Origin: Chitinophagales bacterium
GTDB lineage: Bacteria > Bacteroidota > Bacteroidia > Chitinophagales > Chitinophagaceae
Direction: 5' to 3'
Assembly: GCA_020636495.1 (NCBI GenBank)
Contig: JACJXQ010000008.1
Location: 124,001-188,000 of the forward strand
DNA length: 64,000 bases
The position numbers were made by a program, and so were the translations under genes. Shown piece by piece: positions 1-8,023 of the stretch (position 1 is its first letter; each line of letters opens with the position of its first letter). The notes below the pieces were generated by a model. The model had not been told where the DNA came from. It made no database searches and saw nothing but the letters and a program-made list of their open reading frames with translations.

Positions 1-1
1 T

Positions 2-493
2 GGTAGTGTAACCTACAAACAATACGCAACGGTATCAGCGGGATATCAGCAACCTTTCTACAGGTACAACGAAAACGAATTCTTTGCAGCCAACCAGGTC
101 AATGATACTTTCTACAGTAGCGATGCGTATACTATTTCGCGCAAGCTATATCGCCAGGGCGATGTAATGATGCGCCTGGAGGGTCACCTGGTGAATGAAC
201 GTGGCGGTGTTACCGGTGGCGTGCTGGCTATTTACCATCTGAAAAATGATCTGTACCAGGACAGGAATACCGGTGGCTGGTATGAGGTGGAAGGCACACA
301 GGGTCTTACACTTAACCTGAGCGGTAACGCATTCATACGTATGGGCCGTTATGGTCAATACAAGCTTGACCTGAATGTAGCTGCGCCCGTTGTACGTACC
401 GATGTATTCTCTGCCGGTCTGTATCGCAAATGGATGATCACACCAAGGTTCACATACTTCTTCAACAGTAAGAAAGGTCCGTTGATGTTCTAA
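2..493 (+). CDS. C-terminal part of a probable outer-membrane beta-barrel protein (5' end outside window)
   Basis: The reading frame is open from base 2 to the stop at 491-493, giving 163 residues, so the gene starts upstream of the window. The visible part is rich in alternating hydrophobic and polar strands with many Tyr, Arg and Gly residues, and it ends in Phe, as outer-membrane beta-barrels often do. It has no recognisable catalytic motif. A strong terminator follows 27 bases after the stop, so this is the last gene of its transcript. The barrel assignment is inferred from composition and the C-terminal residue only. I do not recognise the family. Confidence 0.6.
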   Translation, partial: GSVTYKQYATVSAGYQQPFYRYNENEFFAANQVNDTFYSSDAYTISRKLYRQGDVMMRLEGHLVNERGGVTGGVLAIYHLKNDLYQDRNTGGWYEVEGTQGLTLNLSGNAFIRMGRYGQYKLDLNVAAPVVRTDVFSAGLYRKWMITPRFTYFFNSKKGPLMF

Positions 494-520
494 AACAACT
501 TATTATTAATAATTGCAAAA

Positions 521-547
521 GCAGGAGAACAATCTCCTGCTTTTTTT
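521..547 (+). terminator. Rho-independent terminator of the upstream gene
   Basis: An 8-bp perfect stem (GCAGGAGA / TCTCCTGC) with an ACAA loop is followed by seven T. It separates the truncated first gene from the tail-collar run. Confidence 0.85.
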
Positions 548-830
548 ATTTTGTTGCATTGACGTTTATTCTATTGATCATGCTATAACCGGAACAACAT
601 ATGAGAACTAATACAAAATATTCCCCGCATAAAAAAGGGTGTTTTTCCCGTTTTTTCCCACCCCGTTAAAAAGTAGTTTTAATCTCCGGCGTTACGTGTT
701 CTGTAATAAACAGTATGGAGATGGTAGATGAATGAGCAACAACGTGGAAATTTTCGCTTACAATAGACAATCACTATTCGAACCTTTTTTATAATACATT
801 CTATTATTCACTCTAAAAACAAATCAAATT
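548..830 (+). other. Intergenic region upstream of the tail-collar operon
   Basis: This AT-rich stretch holds no convincing gene. It should contain the promoter of the run starting at 831, but I find no perfect TAnnTTTG box on the forward strand. Short homopolymer blocks (A6, G3, T5, C3, T6, C3) at about 632-665 look like fragments of a hairpin but do not pair cleanly. Confidence 0.4.
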
Positions 831-1400
831 ATGGAAGGAATGATTGGGGAGATAAGACTATTTGCTCCCAATTTCGCTCCCAAGGCCTGGGCATATTGCC
901 AGGGACAGATCTTGTCTATTGCATCAAATACGGCCTTGTTCTCCATTCTGGGAACAACGTATGGCGGTAATGGCACTACTACTTTTGCATTGCCAAACTT
1001 CAACGGTCGTTCTGCCGTTAGTTCAGGCAGGGGGCCGGGTCTGTCAGATTACAGGTTAGGACAAAAAACAGGTACCGAAACCGTAACGCTAAACATTACA
1101 CAAATGCCGGCGCATACCCACACGGTTTTAGTTACAAATCCAAGCGGCTCCGTAACCATGGGTGGCTTTAATGATGAGCCTAACCAGGCAAGCCCGGTTA
1201 ATGGCTATCCGGCGCTGGTAGATGGCTTTACGCTATACGATACAAGGGCCGATGAATTCATGCAAATGTCTAATGTAAATGTAGGAGGTGCAATCAATGC
1301 CGCGCTTGACGGTGGTAACCAGTCTCACGAAAACAGGCAGCCATTCATCGCGATCAATTACATCATATGCCAGTATGGTATATTCCCATCAAGAAACTAA
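831..1400 (+). CDS. Phage tail-collar domain protein, MdpB-like (copy 1)
   Basis: This 189-residue protein belongs to the tail-collar (PF07484) / microcystin-dependent MdpB family. The N-terminus (GEIRLFAPNFAPKAWAYC) and the GTTYGGNGTTTFALPN segment, residues about 6-60, are the family signature. A QMPAHTHT segment near residue 95 carries the HxH motif that binds metal in phage tail-fibre trimers. The protein ends in YGIFPSRN. There is no signal peptide. It is the first of three tandem paralogues spaced 38-39 bp apart, which differ mainly in the middle. Family members occur widely outside phages. No other phage structural gene is nearby, so a cell-surface or exported role is an inference. The cellular function is unknown. 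Confidence 0.9.
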   Translation: MEGMIGEIRLFAPNFAPKAWAYCQGQILSIASNTALFSILGTTYGGNGTTTFALPNFNGRSAVSSGRGPGLSDYRLGQKTGTETVTLNITQMPAHTHTVLVTNPSGSVTMGGFNDEPNQASPVNGYPALVDGFTLYDTRADEFMQMSNVNVGGAINAALDGGNQSHENRQPFIAINYIICQYGIFPSRN

Positions 1401-1439
1401 TTAACAAACCCAATTTTAACACGATAAAATAAAAATATT

Positions 1440-2009
1440 ATGGAAGGTACAATGGGCGAAATACGTTTGTTTGGTGGCAATTTTGCACCACGCAACTGGG
1501 CATATTGTGAAGGCCAGTTGATGTCAATAGCAGCAAACACAGCCTTATTTTCACTATTAGGCACTACCTACGGCGGCGACGGACGCACCACTTTCGGAAT
1601 TCCTGATCTGCGCAGCAGGGTTGCTGTAGGTGTAGGTCAGGCTGACTCCGGTACTATTTATGATTTGGGAGAAAAAGGCGGTATAGAGAATGAAACGCTG
1701 ACTGTTAGCCAGATGCCATCTCATACGCACGATATTGCTATCCACCTGACAGCACAGGCCGGTCTGCCTTCATACAATGATGAGGCGAATTCTTCTGAGC
1801 CGAGCGGAGCGGGTTATGCGCTACCTAACAACGACCTGGAAATATACAACGTGACAGCCAATAACGTAATGGGAACTGTGACCGGTACCTATAATGCCAC
1901 AGTACAAATGGGCAATGCAGGTGCCAGCTATCCTCACTCAAACGAGCAGCCAAGCCTGGGTATGAACTTTATTATCTGTACAGCAGGGATTTTCCCATCC
2001 AGGAATTAA
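1440..2009 (+). CDS. Phage tail-collar domain protein, MdpB-like (copy 2)
   Basis: This is the second 189-residue tail-collar paralogue. It has the same N-terminal signature (GEIRLFGGNFAPRNWAYC), the GTTYGGDGRTTFGIPD block, an HTH tripeptide in QMPSHTHD, and the closing AGIFPSRN. The central part, about residues 100-165, is unrelated in detail to copy 1, as expected for a variable tip region between conserved ends. There is no signal peptide. The start is at ATG 1440, preceded by an A-rich leader like that of copies 1 and 3, which suggests tandem duplication of the gene together with its leader. It is probably cotranscribed with its neighbours. Confidence 0.9.
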   Translation: MEGTMGEIRLFGGNFAPRNWAYCEGQLMSIAANTALFSLLGTTYGGDGRTTFGIPDLRSRVAVGVGQADSGTIYDLGEKGGIENETLTVSQMPSHTHDIAIHLTAQAGLPSYNDEANSSEPSGAGYALPNNDLEIYNVTANNVMGTVTGTYNATVQMGNAGASYPHSNEQPSLGMNFIICTAGIFPSRN

Positions 2010-2047
2010 TGTATTAATCAAAACGTTAACACAACAAAAAAAATATT

Positions 2048-2620
2048 ATGGACAGTTACATAGGTGAAGTACGCATGTTTGGCGGAAATTTTGCACCAAG
2101 GAATTGGGCTCTTTGCCAGGGGCAATTACTTTCCATTGCCGCAAACAACGCTTTATTTTCAATATTAGGTACAACTTTCGGCGGTGATGGTCGCACAACA
2201 TTCGCCTTGCCGGACCTGAGAGGCCGTGTGGCAGTAGGTACAGGTACCGGTCCTGGTTTGTCTACTATACGGTTAGGCGAAGTATATGGGTCGGAAACAG
2301 TTACTTTATTACAGCCTAACCTGCCGGTTCACACCCATGCATTGACATCTTCACTTCATAGTACGTGGAGCCCAGCATGTTCTGATGCAACTTCAGGCAA
2401 TACTAACGAACCTACCGGCGCTGTTCCTGCGGCATCAGCCACAAGCACTTATGCAGGCTCATCAGACGGTACTAAGTTCAAACCAACACCGCTAACAAAT
2501 TTCGGTGGTAATGTTACACCTGCAATAGCCGGTGGTAATCAGCCGCATAACAACCTTATGCCTATACTCGCGGTAAATTATATGATTGCTTTGTATGGAA
2601 TATATCCAAGCCGCAATTAA
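2048..2620 (+). CDS. Phage tail-collar domain protein, MdpB-like (copy 3)
   Basis: This 190-residue third paralogue keeps the GEVRMFGGNFAPRNWALC start, the GTTFGGDGRTTFALPD block, LPVHTHA, and the YGIYPSRN end. Its middle is Ser/Thr/Ala-rich and differs from copies 1 and 2. Three slightly different collar proteins could form a heterotrimer or three homotrimers. Trimerisation is known for phage tail fibres, but which applies here is not known. A short gap of about 105 bp to the next gene contains no obvious terminator, so read-through into the binding protein is likely. Confidence 0.9.
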   Translation: MDSYIGEVRMFGGNFAPRNWALCQGQLLSIAANNALFSILGTTFGGDGRTTFALPDLRGRVAVGTGTGPGLSTIRLGEVYGSETVTLLQPNLPVHTHALTSSLHSTWSPACSDATSGNTNEPTGAVPAASATSTYAGSSDGTKFKPTPLTNFGGNVTPAIAGGNQPHNNLMPILAVNYMIALYGIYPSRN

Positions 2621-2725
2621 TCGACCGTTTAGATGTTAATTATTAATGTCAATTACAGGGTTGTAGCAAATACTCTGTAATTGACATTTTACCGGGACAA
2701 ACAAACTTTAGTAAAGAGAAAGTGT

Positions 2726-3859
2726 ATGAAGATAGGATTAATAGTACCCAGGTCCGAGCTATTCCCACTTGTGGGCCTGCAATTTATTGATGGGGTAAAT
2801 TTTGCATTGCAACAAAACAAAGAAAAAGAAATACAGGTAATAGTAGAAGACGGTGGCAATGCTGCCGATAGTGATGAAACAGTTGGCAAAGCCAATAAAC
2901 TGTTATTGCAAGACAGGGTAGATGCTGTAATAGCTTATACCGGTGCTAAAACACATGAGGGACTCAGCAACCTGTTTGATAAATATAAAAAAATACTTGT
3001 ATTGGCAGACTGGGGAGCATACATGACGTATGACCTGAAATATTCTGACTATGTATTTCATCATACCATGAATGAATGGGTTGCATCCTACTCACTGGGC
3101 AGGCACATGGCAGAACAAGGACACAAAAAAATCCTATTCTGTCTTTCACTTATGGATGTAGGTTATCATCTTGCTTATGCTTTTCTCAGGGGAACTGAAG
3201 AAGGTGGTGGCTCAGCTATCGGATATCACACAGCAAAACTTAATACTGACCCGGCCTTTTATGCGGAACTGGAGCAAAAAATAAATGAGTGGCAACCTGA
3301 CACCATTTATTGCGGATTTGCAGGTGATGATGCAGATAAATTCTGGCAAAACGCTGGTGAGATGATCATCAATAAAGAGCTGGCGGTTGCTGGTCCGGGC
3401 TTACTTACATTGCCGGAAATACTGGAAAAGTACAAACCCTCTACCACAGGTATCACAACATCGTCAGCATGGTATCCTGCCCTGTCAAATGAGCTCAACA
3501 CAACATTCCTGGAAGATTACAGGAAAGCTACCGGTAACGAAGCTGACAGGTTTTCTGTACTGGGTTATGAGTGCGGGATGGCTTTGCTGAATGCCGCAAG
3601 TTATAATGAGAACGGGTTCCTGGATGTAAAAAATACGGCCAGCAATATAAAGAACAACACCATCAATAGCCCGAGAGGTGAAGTGAGATATGATCCAGAA
3701 AAAAATTACACGGTAGCCAATAGCTACCTGGCAAAAATAAATAACGACGGTAAAGAGATAGTAACAGATACCATCCATGCCGATATGGAAAAATGGCGTA
3801 AAGACAACCTTGAAGCACACCCTAATGAAGGATGGTTAAATCCCTATCCTTGTACCTAG
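2726..3859 (+). CDS. Type 1 periplasmic-binding-fold protein without signal peptide
   Basis: The 377-residue protein resembles leucine/branched-chain amino-acid-binding proteins (Peripla_BP_6). It has an N-terminal KIGLIVPRS strand, a FIDGVNFALQ helix, and a second lobe starting near SLGRHMAEQGHKKILF. I choose ATG 2726 because MKIGLIVP is the first strand of the fold. An upstream in-frame start at 2681 would add 15 polar residues with no counterpart in the family. Neither start gives a signal peptide or lipobox, which is odd for a solute-binding protein. It may act in the cytoplasm or as a ligand-sensing or scaffold module. No ABC permease or ATPase gene is adjacent. The stop is 4 bases before the formyltransferase start, so the two are translationally close. 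Confidence 0.8.
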   Translation: MKIGLIVPRSELFPLVGLQFIDGVNFALQQNKEKEIQVIVEDGGNAADSDETVGKANKLLLQDRVDAVIAYTGAKTHEGLSNLFDKYKKILVLADWGAYMTYDLKYSDYVFHHTMNEWVASYSLGRHMAEQGHKKILFCLSLMDVGYHLAYAFLRGTEEGGGSAIGYHTAKLNTDPAFYAELEQKINEWQPDTIYCGFAGDDADKFWQNAGEMIINKELAVAGPGLLTLPEILEKYKPSTTGITTSSAWYPALSNELNTTFLEDYRKATGNEADRFSVLGYECGMALLNAASYNENGFLDVKNTASNIKNNTINSPRGEVRYDPEKNYTVANSYLAKINNDGKEIVTDTIHADMEKWRKDNLEAHPNEGWLNPYPCT

Positions 3860-3863
3860 TGTT

Positions 3864-4829
3864 ATGAACAAGCAACCTAAAATAGGCGTATTAACTGATG
3901 GCAGCCTGGGCATACCATCATTGCATGCTTTACTGCAAAACAAACTGGTAGCATCAATAGGCTTGCCGGACAGGCGACACGACGCTATTAATGATATTAA
4001 ACAACTCACTGCGGCATATCATTTTGATCCTGTTATACTCTCAAAGCCGACACTGGAACAAAGTTTGACAAGGTGGATTGAAGACAATCAGCTTGACGTA
4101 GTGTTCGTCTTCACATTTCCCTGGCGGATTCCTGCAGATGTATTAAATAAGGTTCGCGTTGGTTTTTTTAATTTTCATTTTGGCTTATTACCTCAGTATC
4201 GCGGTGCCAATGCTATATTCCCCGCTATAAAAAACAGGGAGCCGTATGGAGGAATAACAGTACACATGATGGATGCCGACCTGGATACAGGTGACATTTT
4301 GCATATTGAAAAAGAAGCTATACTTCCTACTGATACATATGGCATGTATAGTGCACGATTGGCCAACCTGAACATAGCCGTGCTGCAAAAAATATTACCC
4401 GGCATCTTTTCCGGTAATATCAACACGGTGAAACAAGAGGAACAAAATGCCGCGTACTACAGCAAACCTGTTATTGATGACATATCTATAAAATGGGAAC
4501 TGCAAACAGCAGAAGAGATAATTGCTTTGGTTAATGCCTGTAACCCCTGGAATAAAGGTGCATATACATCACTGCATGACATGCCGCTGAGAATAACTGA
4601 AGCTTGCATTTCCGATGAAATATCTGAAACAGCAACCATTGGAGAGATCATAAAAATTGACACAAATGGTATGCACGTGCAATGCATAGGACATAAAAAC
4701 ATTACACTGAAAATAATAACGATTGAAGAAGGTATTTATTCAGCACAGACTTTTACACATGTATGTGGAATAAAATCAAATGCAAGGTTTAAGGACTTAG
4801 CTACCTTACAGCAAACAAGTAACAAATAA
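3864..4829 (+). CDS. Formyltransferase family protein (Fmt-like fold)
   Basis: This 321-residue protein has both domains of the methionyl-tRNA formyltransferase family. The N-terminal catalytic domain shows the folate-site signature FNFHFGLLPQYRG (Asn-x-His pair) and the DADLDTGDIL block with the catalytic Asp. The C-terminal beta domain begins near KWELQTAEEI. Family members transfer a formyl group from 10-formyltetrahydrofolate to an amino group on Met-tRNA, aminosugars or amino acids. The N-terminus lacks the usual FAGTPEFA start of housekeeping Fmt. Its place among surface genes, rather than next to def or rpoB-type genes, suggests a specialised substrate. That substrate is unknown. Confidence 0.8.
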   Translation: MNKQPKIGVLTDGSLGIPSLHALLQNKLVASIGLPDRRHDAINDIKQLTAAYHFDPVILSKPTLEQSLTRWIEDNQLDVVFVFTFPWRIPADVLNKVRVGFFNFHFGLLPQYRGANAIFPAIKNREPYGGITVHMMDADLDTGDILHIEKEAILPTDTYGMYSARLANLNIAVLQKILPGIFSGNINTVKQEEQNAAYYSKPVIDDISIKWELQTAEEIIALVNACNPWNKGAYTSLHDMPLRITEACISDEISETATIGEIIKIDTNGMHVQCIGHKNITLKIITIEEGIYSAQTFTHVCGIKSNARFKDLATLQQTSNK

Positions 4830-4853
4830 GTAAAAACGTATAAAAATCAAACT

Positions 4854-7358
4854 ATGAAATTGAAATTATTACTGAAAAAGAAAATATGCCTGTTGGCACT
4901 GATGTTATTCAGTGTATACACAATACAGGCTCAAACAACTTTATCAGCGGGAGATATCGCTTTTACAGGGTATAACTCTGATGGCGCTGACGATAGTTTT
5001 TCATTTATTCTTTTGGCACCTATTTCTTCCGGCACCGTTGTCAAATTTACTGACCAGGGTTGGACAGGTTCTGCATTGAATGGCACAGAGGGAGAGATCA
5101 CATGGACCTCAACCAGTGCTATGTCTGCGCTTACTGTTGTAACAATTTTACCAACTGGTTCAGGATATGCTTCCGCCGGAAGCCTGGTCATAAATACTGC
5201 TATGAGTCTTGCTACCGGTGGCGACCAGATATTTGCCTTGCAAGGCACCCTTGGTTCGCCTACGTTCATTGCCGGGGTCCATATGAGTGTCGAACAATCT
5301 TCTTATCCGTCTTCAGGTACGCTTAATGGAACAGATAGTGATTGGGATGGCGTTGCTGTCGGAGGTTCACAATCCAAATTATCCGGAACGGGACTTACTG
5401 CGGGCTTTAGCGCGGTTTGGCTGTACGACTCTTTGCTTACAGCACCCGGCGGAGGTACCTTTTGGGAAGTTGATAATGCCCGTGCAAAATGTACTGCTTT
5501 AACAGGAACAGTTTCGCAAGTACGTGCAAAGCTATTCCAAAGATCCTATTGGGACTATGATAACGGTACCGCATTTGCTCCTACAAGCCCCTCTTGTACA
5601 CCCACCTCTACTACATGGAATGGCTCTACATGGGATAATGGCGCACCTACTGCCAGTTTAGATGCAGTAATTGCATCCAGCACAACTCCGGGTAACTTCA
5701 CATGTAAAGACCTGACCATTAACAGTACCTATGCATTGACCATGGGTTCGGGCACTACTGCCAATATCAACGGTAGCGTTACCAACAATGGTAATGGCTT
5801 CAGCGGTGTGGGAACATTTAACTTCGCAGCATCTGGTTCCATTTCAGGTAACACCATATCTACTACGGGTACTATTACGGTAGCATCAGGTGCTACACTC
5901 ACTACTAATAGTAAATTGACCCTATCGGCAACTTCCAGCACCGTTTTCGGTACTATCGGCAATTCAGCGGGTACAATAAGTGGCAACGTTACTGCCGAAT
6001 GTTACATCCCCGGCAAAAGAGCATTCCGTTTCTTCGGGCATCCGTTCACGTCATCCCAGGCATTAACTGCACTTACCGATGATATTGACATTACAGGTTC
6101 AGGAGGTTCTACAAACGGATTTACCACAACAGCTACGAATAACCCTTCTGCTTTCTGGTATGACGTAACGACAGCGACAGGTTCCGCCACTGCCGACCCC
6201 GGATGGACAGCTTTTACCAGTACAAACGGATCTGGTGCCAACGCCTGGGACCAATATGAAATGATAAGGGTACTGGTGCGTGGCGCAATGGGCGAAGGGC
6301 TTGCAGGCGGCACGTACACGCCAAGCAATACAAAATTCGATATGACAGGTACAGTTAACCAGGGTAGCCAGGTAGTAAACGTTACAAAAGGCAGCGGCTC
6401 TATTTACGCAGGTGTGGCCAACCCATTCCCTTGCGGCATACAAATGAATGCACTTACCCGGGGTGGCGGTATCGCTTCTTTCTACTATGTATGGGATGCG
6501 ACTTCAGGTGCGGCAGGTGCGTATACAGTCAAACTATATTCCGGCTCATATATATTACCTCCATTTGCAGGCTATGTTACAGCTATTGCCTCTACTTCAA
6601 CTATCACTTTCCCTGAATCCTGCAAATCCGCAGGAGGTGCGTCTATCTTCAAAGGTACTGCTGCACAATCTCAGGTGCAACTCATCATCAGCGACAGCAC
6701 AACCAAATGGGATGAATTGTTGATAAGCTTTGATGATAATGCAAGCAGTGACTACGAGTTACTGGTAGATGCTGTTAAGTTCTACAACCCGGGGCTTGAC
6801 TTTTTTACGCTGTCTTCTGACAGTCAGCGCCAGGCACTTGATGTAAGGCCATATGCCGACAGCAGCTCTATAAAATTGGGGCTTACTGCCTACAACAGGT
6901 ATAACAAGTACGTGATCCGCAGCGGCGATTTTGATATTCCTGCCGGTACTAAACTCTACCTGCACGATAAATACCTGAATAAGAAAGAAGAAATTAAAGC
7001 AGGTTTTGAATATTGGTTTGATGTAACTACCGATACATTAACGCAGGGTAACGAACGTTTCGAGATCAACATGGTAGGTAAACCAACTTCCATCGCTGCC
7101 GAAAAGATTATTACCAATGCAAAAATGCAGCTGGTGCCTAACCCCGCTCAAAATGATGTAAAAGTATCTTTTGCAAATATAGAAGGTACTTCATACCTGA
7201 GAGTAGTAAGTATAACAGGACAGATAGTATATGCAGAAACAATACAGCAGTCTAATGGTAGCGTTATCATTCCGCTGAACAATGTACCTGCAGGTGTTTA
7301 TGTGGTAATGATACAAGGAGAAAAAGAAAGGTTAACTGAAAAACTGATCAAAGAATAA
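4854..7358 (+). CDS. Large secreted protein with T9SS type A sorting domain
   Basis: An 834-residue exported protein. Residues 1-26 form a Sec signal peptide ending in IQAQ. About 27-245 is a beta-rich domain starting TTLSAGDIAFTGYNSDGADD, a theme common in Bacteroidota surface proteins. About 255-380 is a Gly/Ser/Thr-rich, beta-helix-like region (TSTTWNGSTWDNG). The last 75 residues (LVPNPAQNDVKV to the C-terminal TEKLIKE) are a typical T9SS type A sorting domain, with the NPA motif, a central RVVSITGQIVY and PAGVYVV. The product should cross the outer membrane through T9SS and be attached or released. It lies 24 bp after the formyltransferase gene. No enzyme domain is recognised; an adhesin or coat role is inferred. 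Confidence 0.85.
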   Translation: MKLKLLLKKKICLLALMLFSVYTIQAQTTLSAGDIAFTGYNSDGADDSFSFILLAPISSGTVVKFTDQGWTGSALNGTEGEITWTSTSAMSALTVVTILPTGSGYASAGSLVINTAMSLATGGDQIFALQGTLGSPTFIAGVHMSVEQSSYPSSGTLNGTDSDWDGVAVGGSQSKLSGTGLTAGFSAVWLYDSLLTAPGGGTFWEVDNARAKCTALTGTVSQVRAKLFQRSYWDYDNGTAFAPTSPSCTPTSTTWNGSTWDNGAPTASLDAVIASSTTPGNFTCKDLTINSTYALTMGSGTTANINGSVTNNGNGFSGVGTFNFAASGSISGNTISTTGTITVASGATLTTNSKLTLSATSSTVFGTIGNSAGTISGNVTAECYIPGKRAFRFFGHPFTSSQALTALTDDIDITGSGGSTNGFTTTATNNPSAFWYDVTTATGSATADPGWTAFTSTNGSGANAWDQYEMIRVLVRGAMGEGLAGGTYTPSNTKFDMTGTVNQGSQVVNVTKGSGSIYAGVANPFPCGIQMNALTRGGGIASFYYVWDATSGAAGAYTVKLYSGSYILPPFAGYVTAIASTSTITFPESCKSAGGASIFKGTAAQSQVQLIISDSTTKWDELLISFDDNASSDYELLVDAVKFYNPGLDFFTLSSDSQRQALDVRPYADSSSIKLGLTAYNRYNKYVIRSGDFDIPAGTKLYLHDKYLNKKEEIKAGFEYWFDVTTDTLTQGNERFEINMVGKPTSIAAEKIITNAKMQLVPNPAQNDVKVSFANIEGTSYLRVVSITGQIVYAETIQQSNGSVIIPLNNVPAGVYVVMIQGEKERLTEKLIKE

Positions 7359-7416
7359 ATCAACTATAACCAGTCATTTTCTTTAGAATTATTGAAGATG
7401 ATTTAAAATATACACG

Positions 7417-7620
7417 ATGAATAAACTGAAAAAAACCATAGTATTTATAGCGCTGCTTTTAACAATAAGTATAACATTGCCAACCGCTTTTGCACAAGGC
7501 CCTGGGTTTGATGAAGACGTTGAAGACGTTCCGGCACCTTTTGATGGCGGTGTAACCCTGGTAGCTGTGGCCGCCGCCGGTTATGGTATAAAGAAAATAC
7601 GTGACAGCAGAAAAAAATAA
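7417..7620 (+). CDS. Small secreted/membrane protein with PID-CTERM-like sorting tail
   Basis: A 67-residue protein. It has a signal peptide (residues 1-27, ending TAFAQ), then a short acidic linker (DEDVEDVP), then PFDGGVTLVAVAAAGYGIKK followed by a basic tail. A Pro-(Ile/Phe)-Asp motif, a short hydrophobic helix with G-YG-KK and a basic end match the PID-CTERM class of putative sorting signals described for short Bacteroidota proteins. Between signal and tail only about 15 residues remain, so the mature product is tiny. It is the last gene before a strong terminator and probably belongs to the 831-7620 transcript. The PID-CTERM assignment is from memory of the motif and needs a profile search. 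Confidence 0.7.
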   Translation: MNKLKKTIVFIALLLTISITLPTAFAQGPGFDEDVEDVPAPFDGGVTLVAVAAAGYGIKKIRDSRKK

Positions 7621-7644
7621 TGCTGTCCGACACGCGAAACAAAA

Positions 7645-7670
7645 AGCAGGAGTATTACTCCTGCTTTTTT
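7645..7670 (+). terminator. Rho-independent terminator ending the tail-collar/T9SS run
   Basis: A 10-bp perfect inverted repeat (AGCAGGAGTA / TACTCCTGCT) is flanked by A5 and T6, so it could work in both directions. Its stem is very similar to the terminator at 521-547, which brackets the other end of the same gene run. Confidence 0.85.
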
Positions 7671-7716
7671 AGTTATAACGATAATCTTTTAGAATAGTGT
7701 GTTAAATACAGGTACC

Positions 7717-7750
7717 TTGAAGCAGACAGTCCTTGTTTTGCCTAACTTTG
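7717..7750 (+). promoter_or_regulatory. Predicted Bacteroidota promoter for the coiled-coil gene
   Basis: TAACTTTG at 7743-7750 is a perfect TAnnTTTG -7 box. A TTG at 7717-7719 lies 23 bp upstream, slightly further than the usual 19-21 bp. The start codon at 7805 follows. Confidence 0.5.
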
Positions 7751-7804
7751 TTATGACACTGCCACGCTCACTTTCTATTTGTTCAATTACAAAAACATAA
7801 ACCT

Positions 7805-7996
7805 ATGGCAGACAGAATAGACCAGGTGATAAAAAAGCTGGAACAGCTTGAAGACGAGATAATTGCACTCAGACGTACCCTGCATGGTACTATCGAAACG
7901 CAGACAGAAGCATTGAATGAACTGAAAGAAACAGTTAATAACAAGCTGAAAATAATGGAGAACGAAATGATAGGCACAATAAAGCGTGCAGGCTGA
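7805..7996 (+). CDS. Small coiled-coil protein
   Basis: A 63-residue, highly charged protein with no signal peptide. Leu, Ile and Val recur in heptad spacing (IDQVIKKLEQLEDEIIALRR, then LNELKETVNNKLKIMENEM), predicting a long two-part coiled coil. It has its own -7 box (7743-7750) and converges on the ParA gene, with 27 bp between the stops. I do not recognise the family. A cytoplasmic oligomerising adaptor is possible. A link with ParA is suggested only by position. Confidence 0.6.
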   Translation: MADRIDQVIKKLEQLEDEIIALRRTLHGTIETQTEALNELKETVNNKLKIMENEMIGTIKRAG

Positions 7997-8023
7997 TCAG
8001 CATACGTTTGTATAATGTTGTAC

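Noticed and set aside
831..2620. Prophage or contractile injection system remnant
   Set aside because: Only collar-domain genes are present. There is no sheath, baseplate, terminase, integrase or lysis gene, and the neighbours are T9SS-type surface genes.
3864..4829. Housekeeping methionyl-tRNA formyltransferase (fmt)
   Set aside because: The N-terminal signature differs and the context is a surface-protein run; I left it as a family member with unknown substrate.
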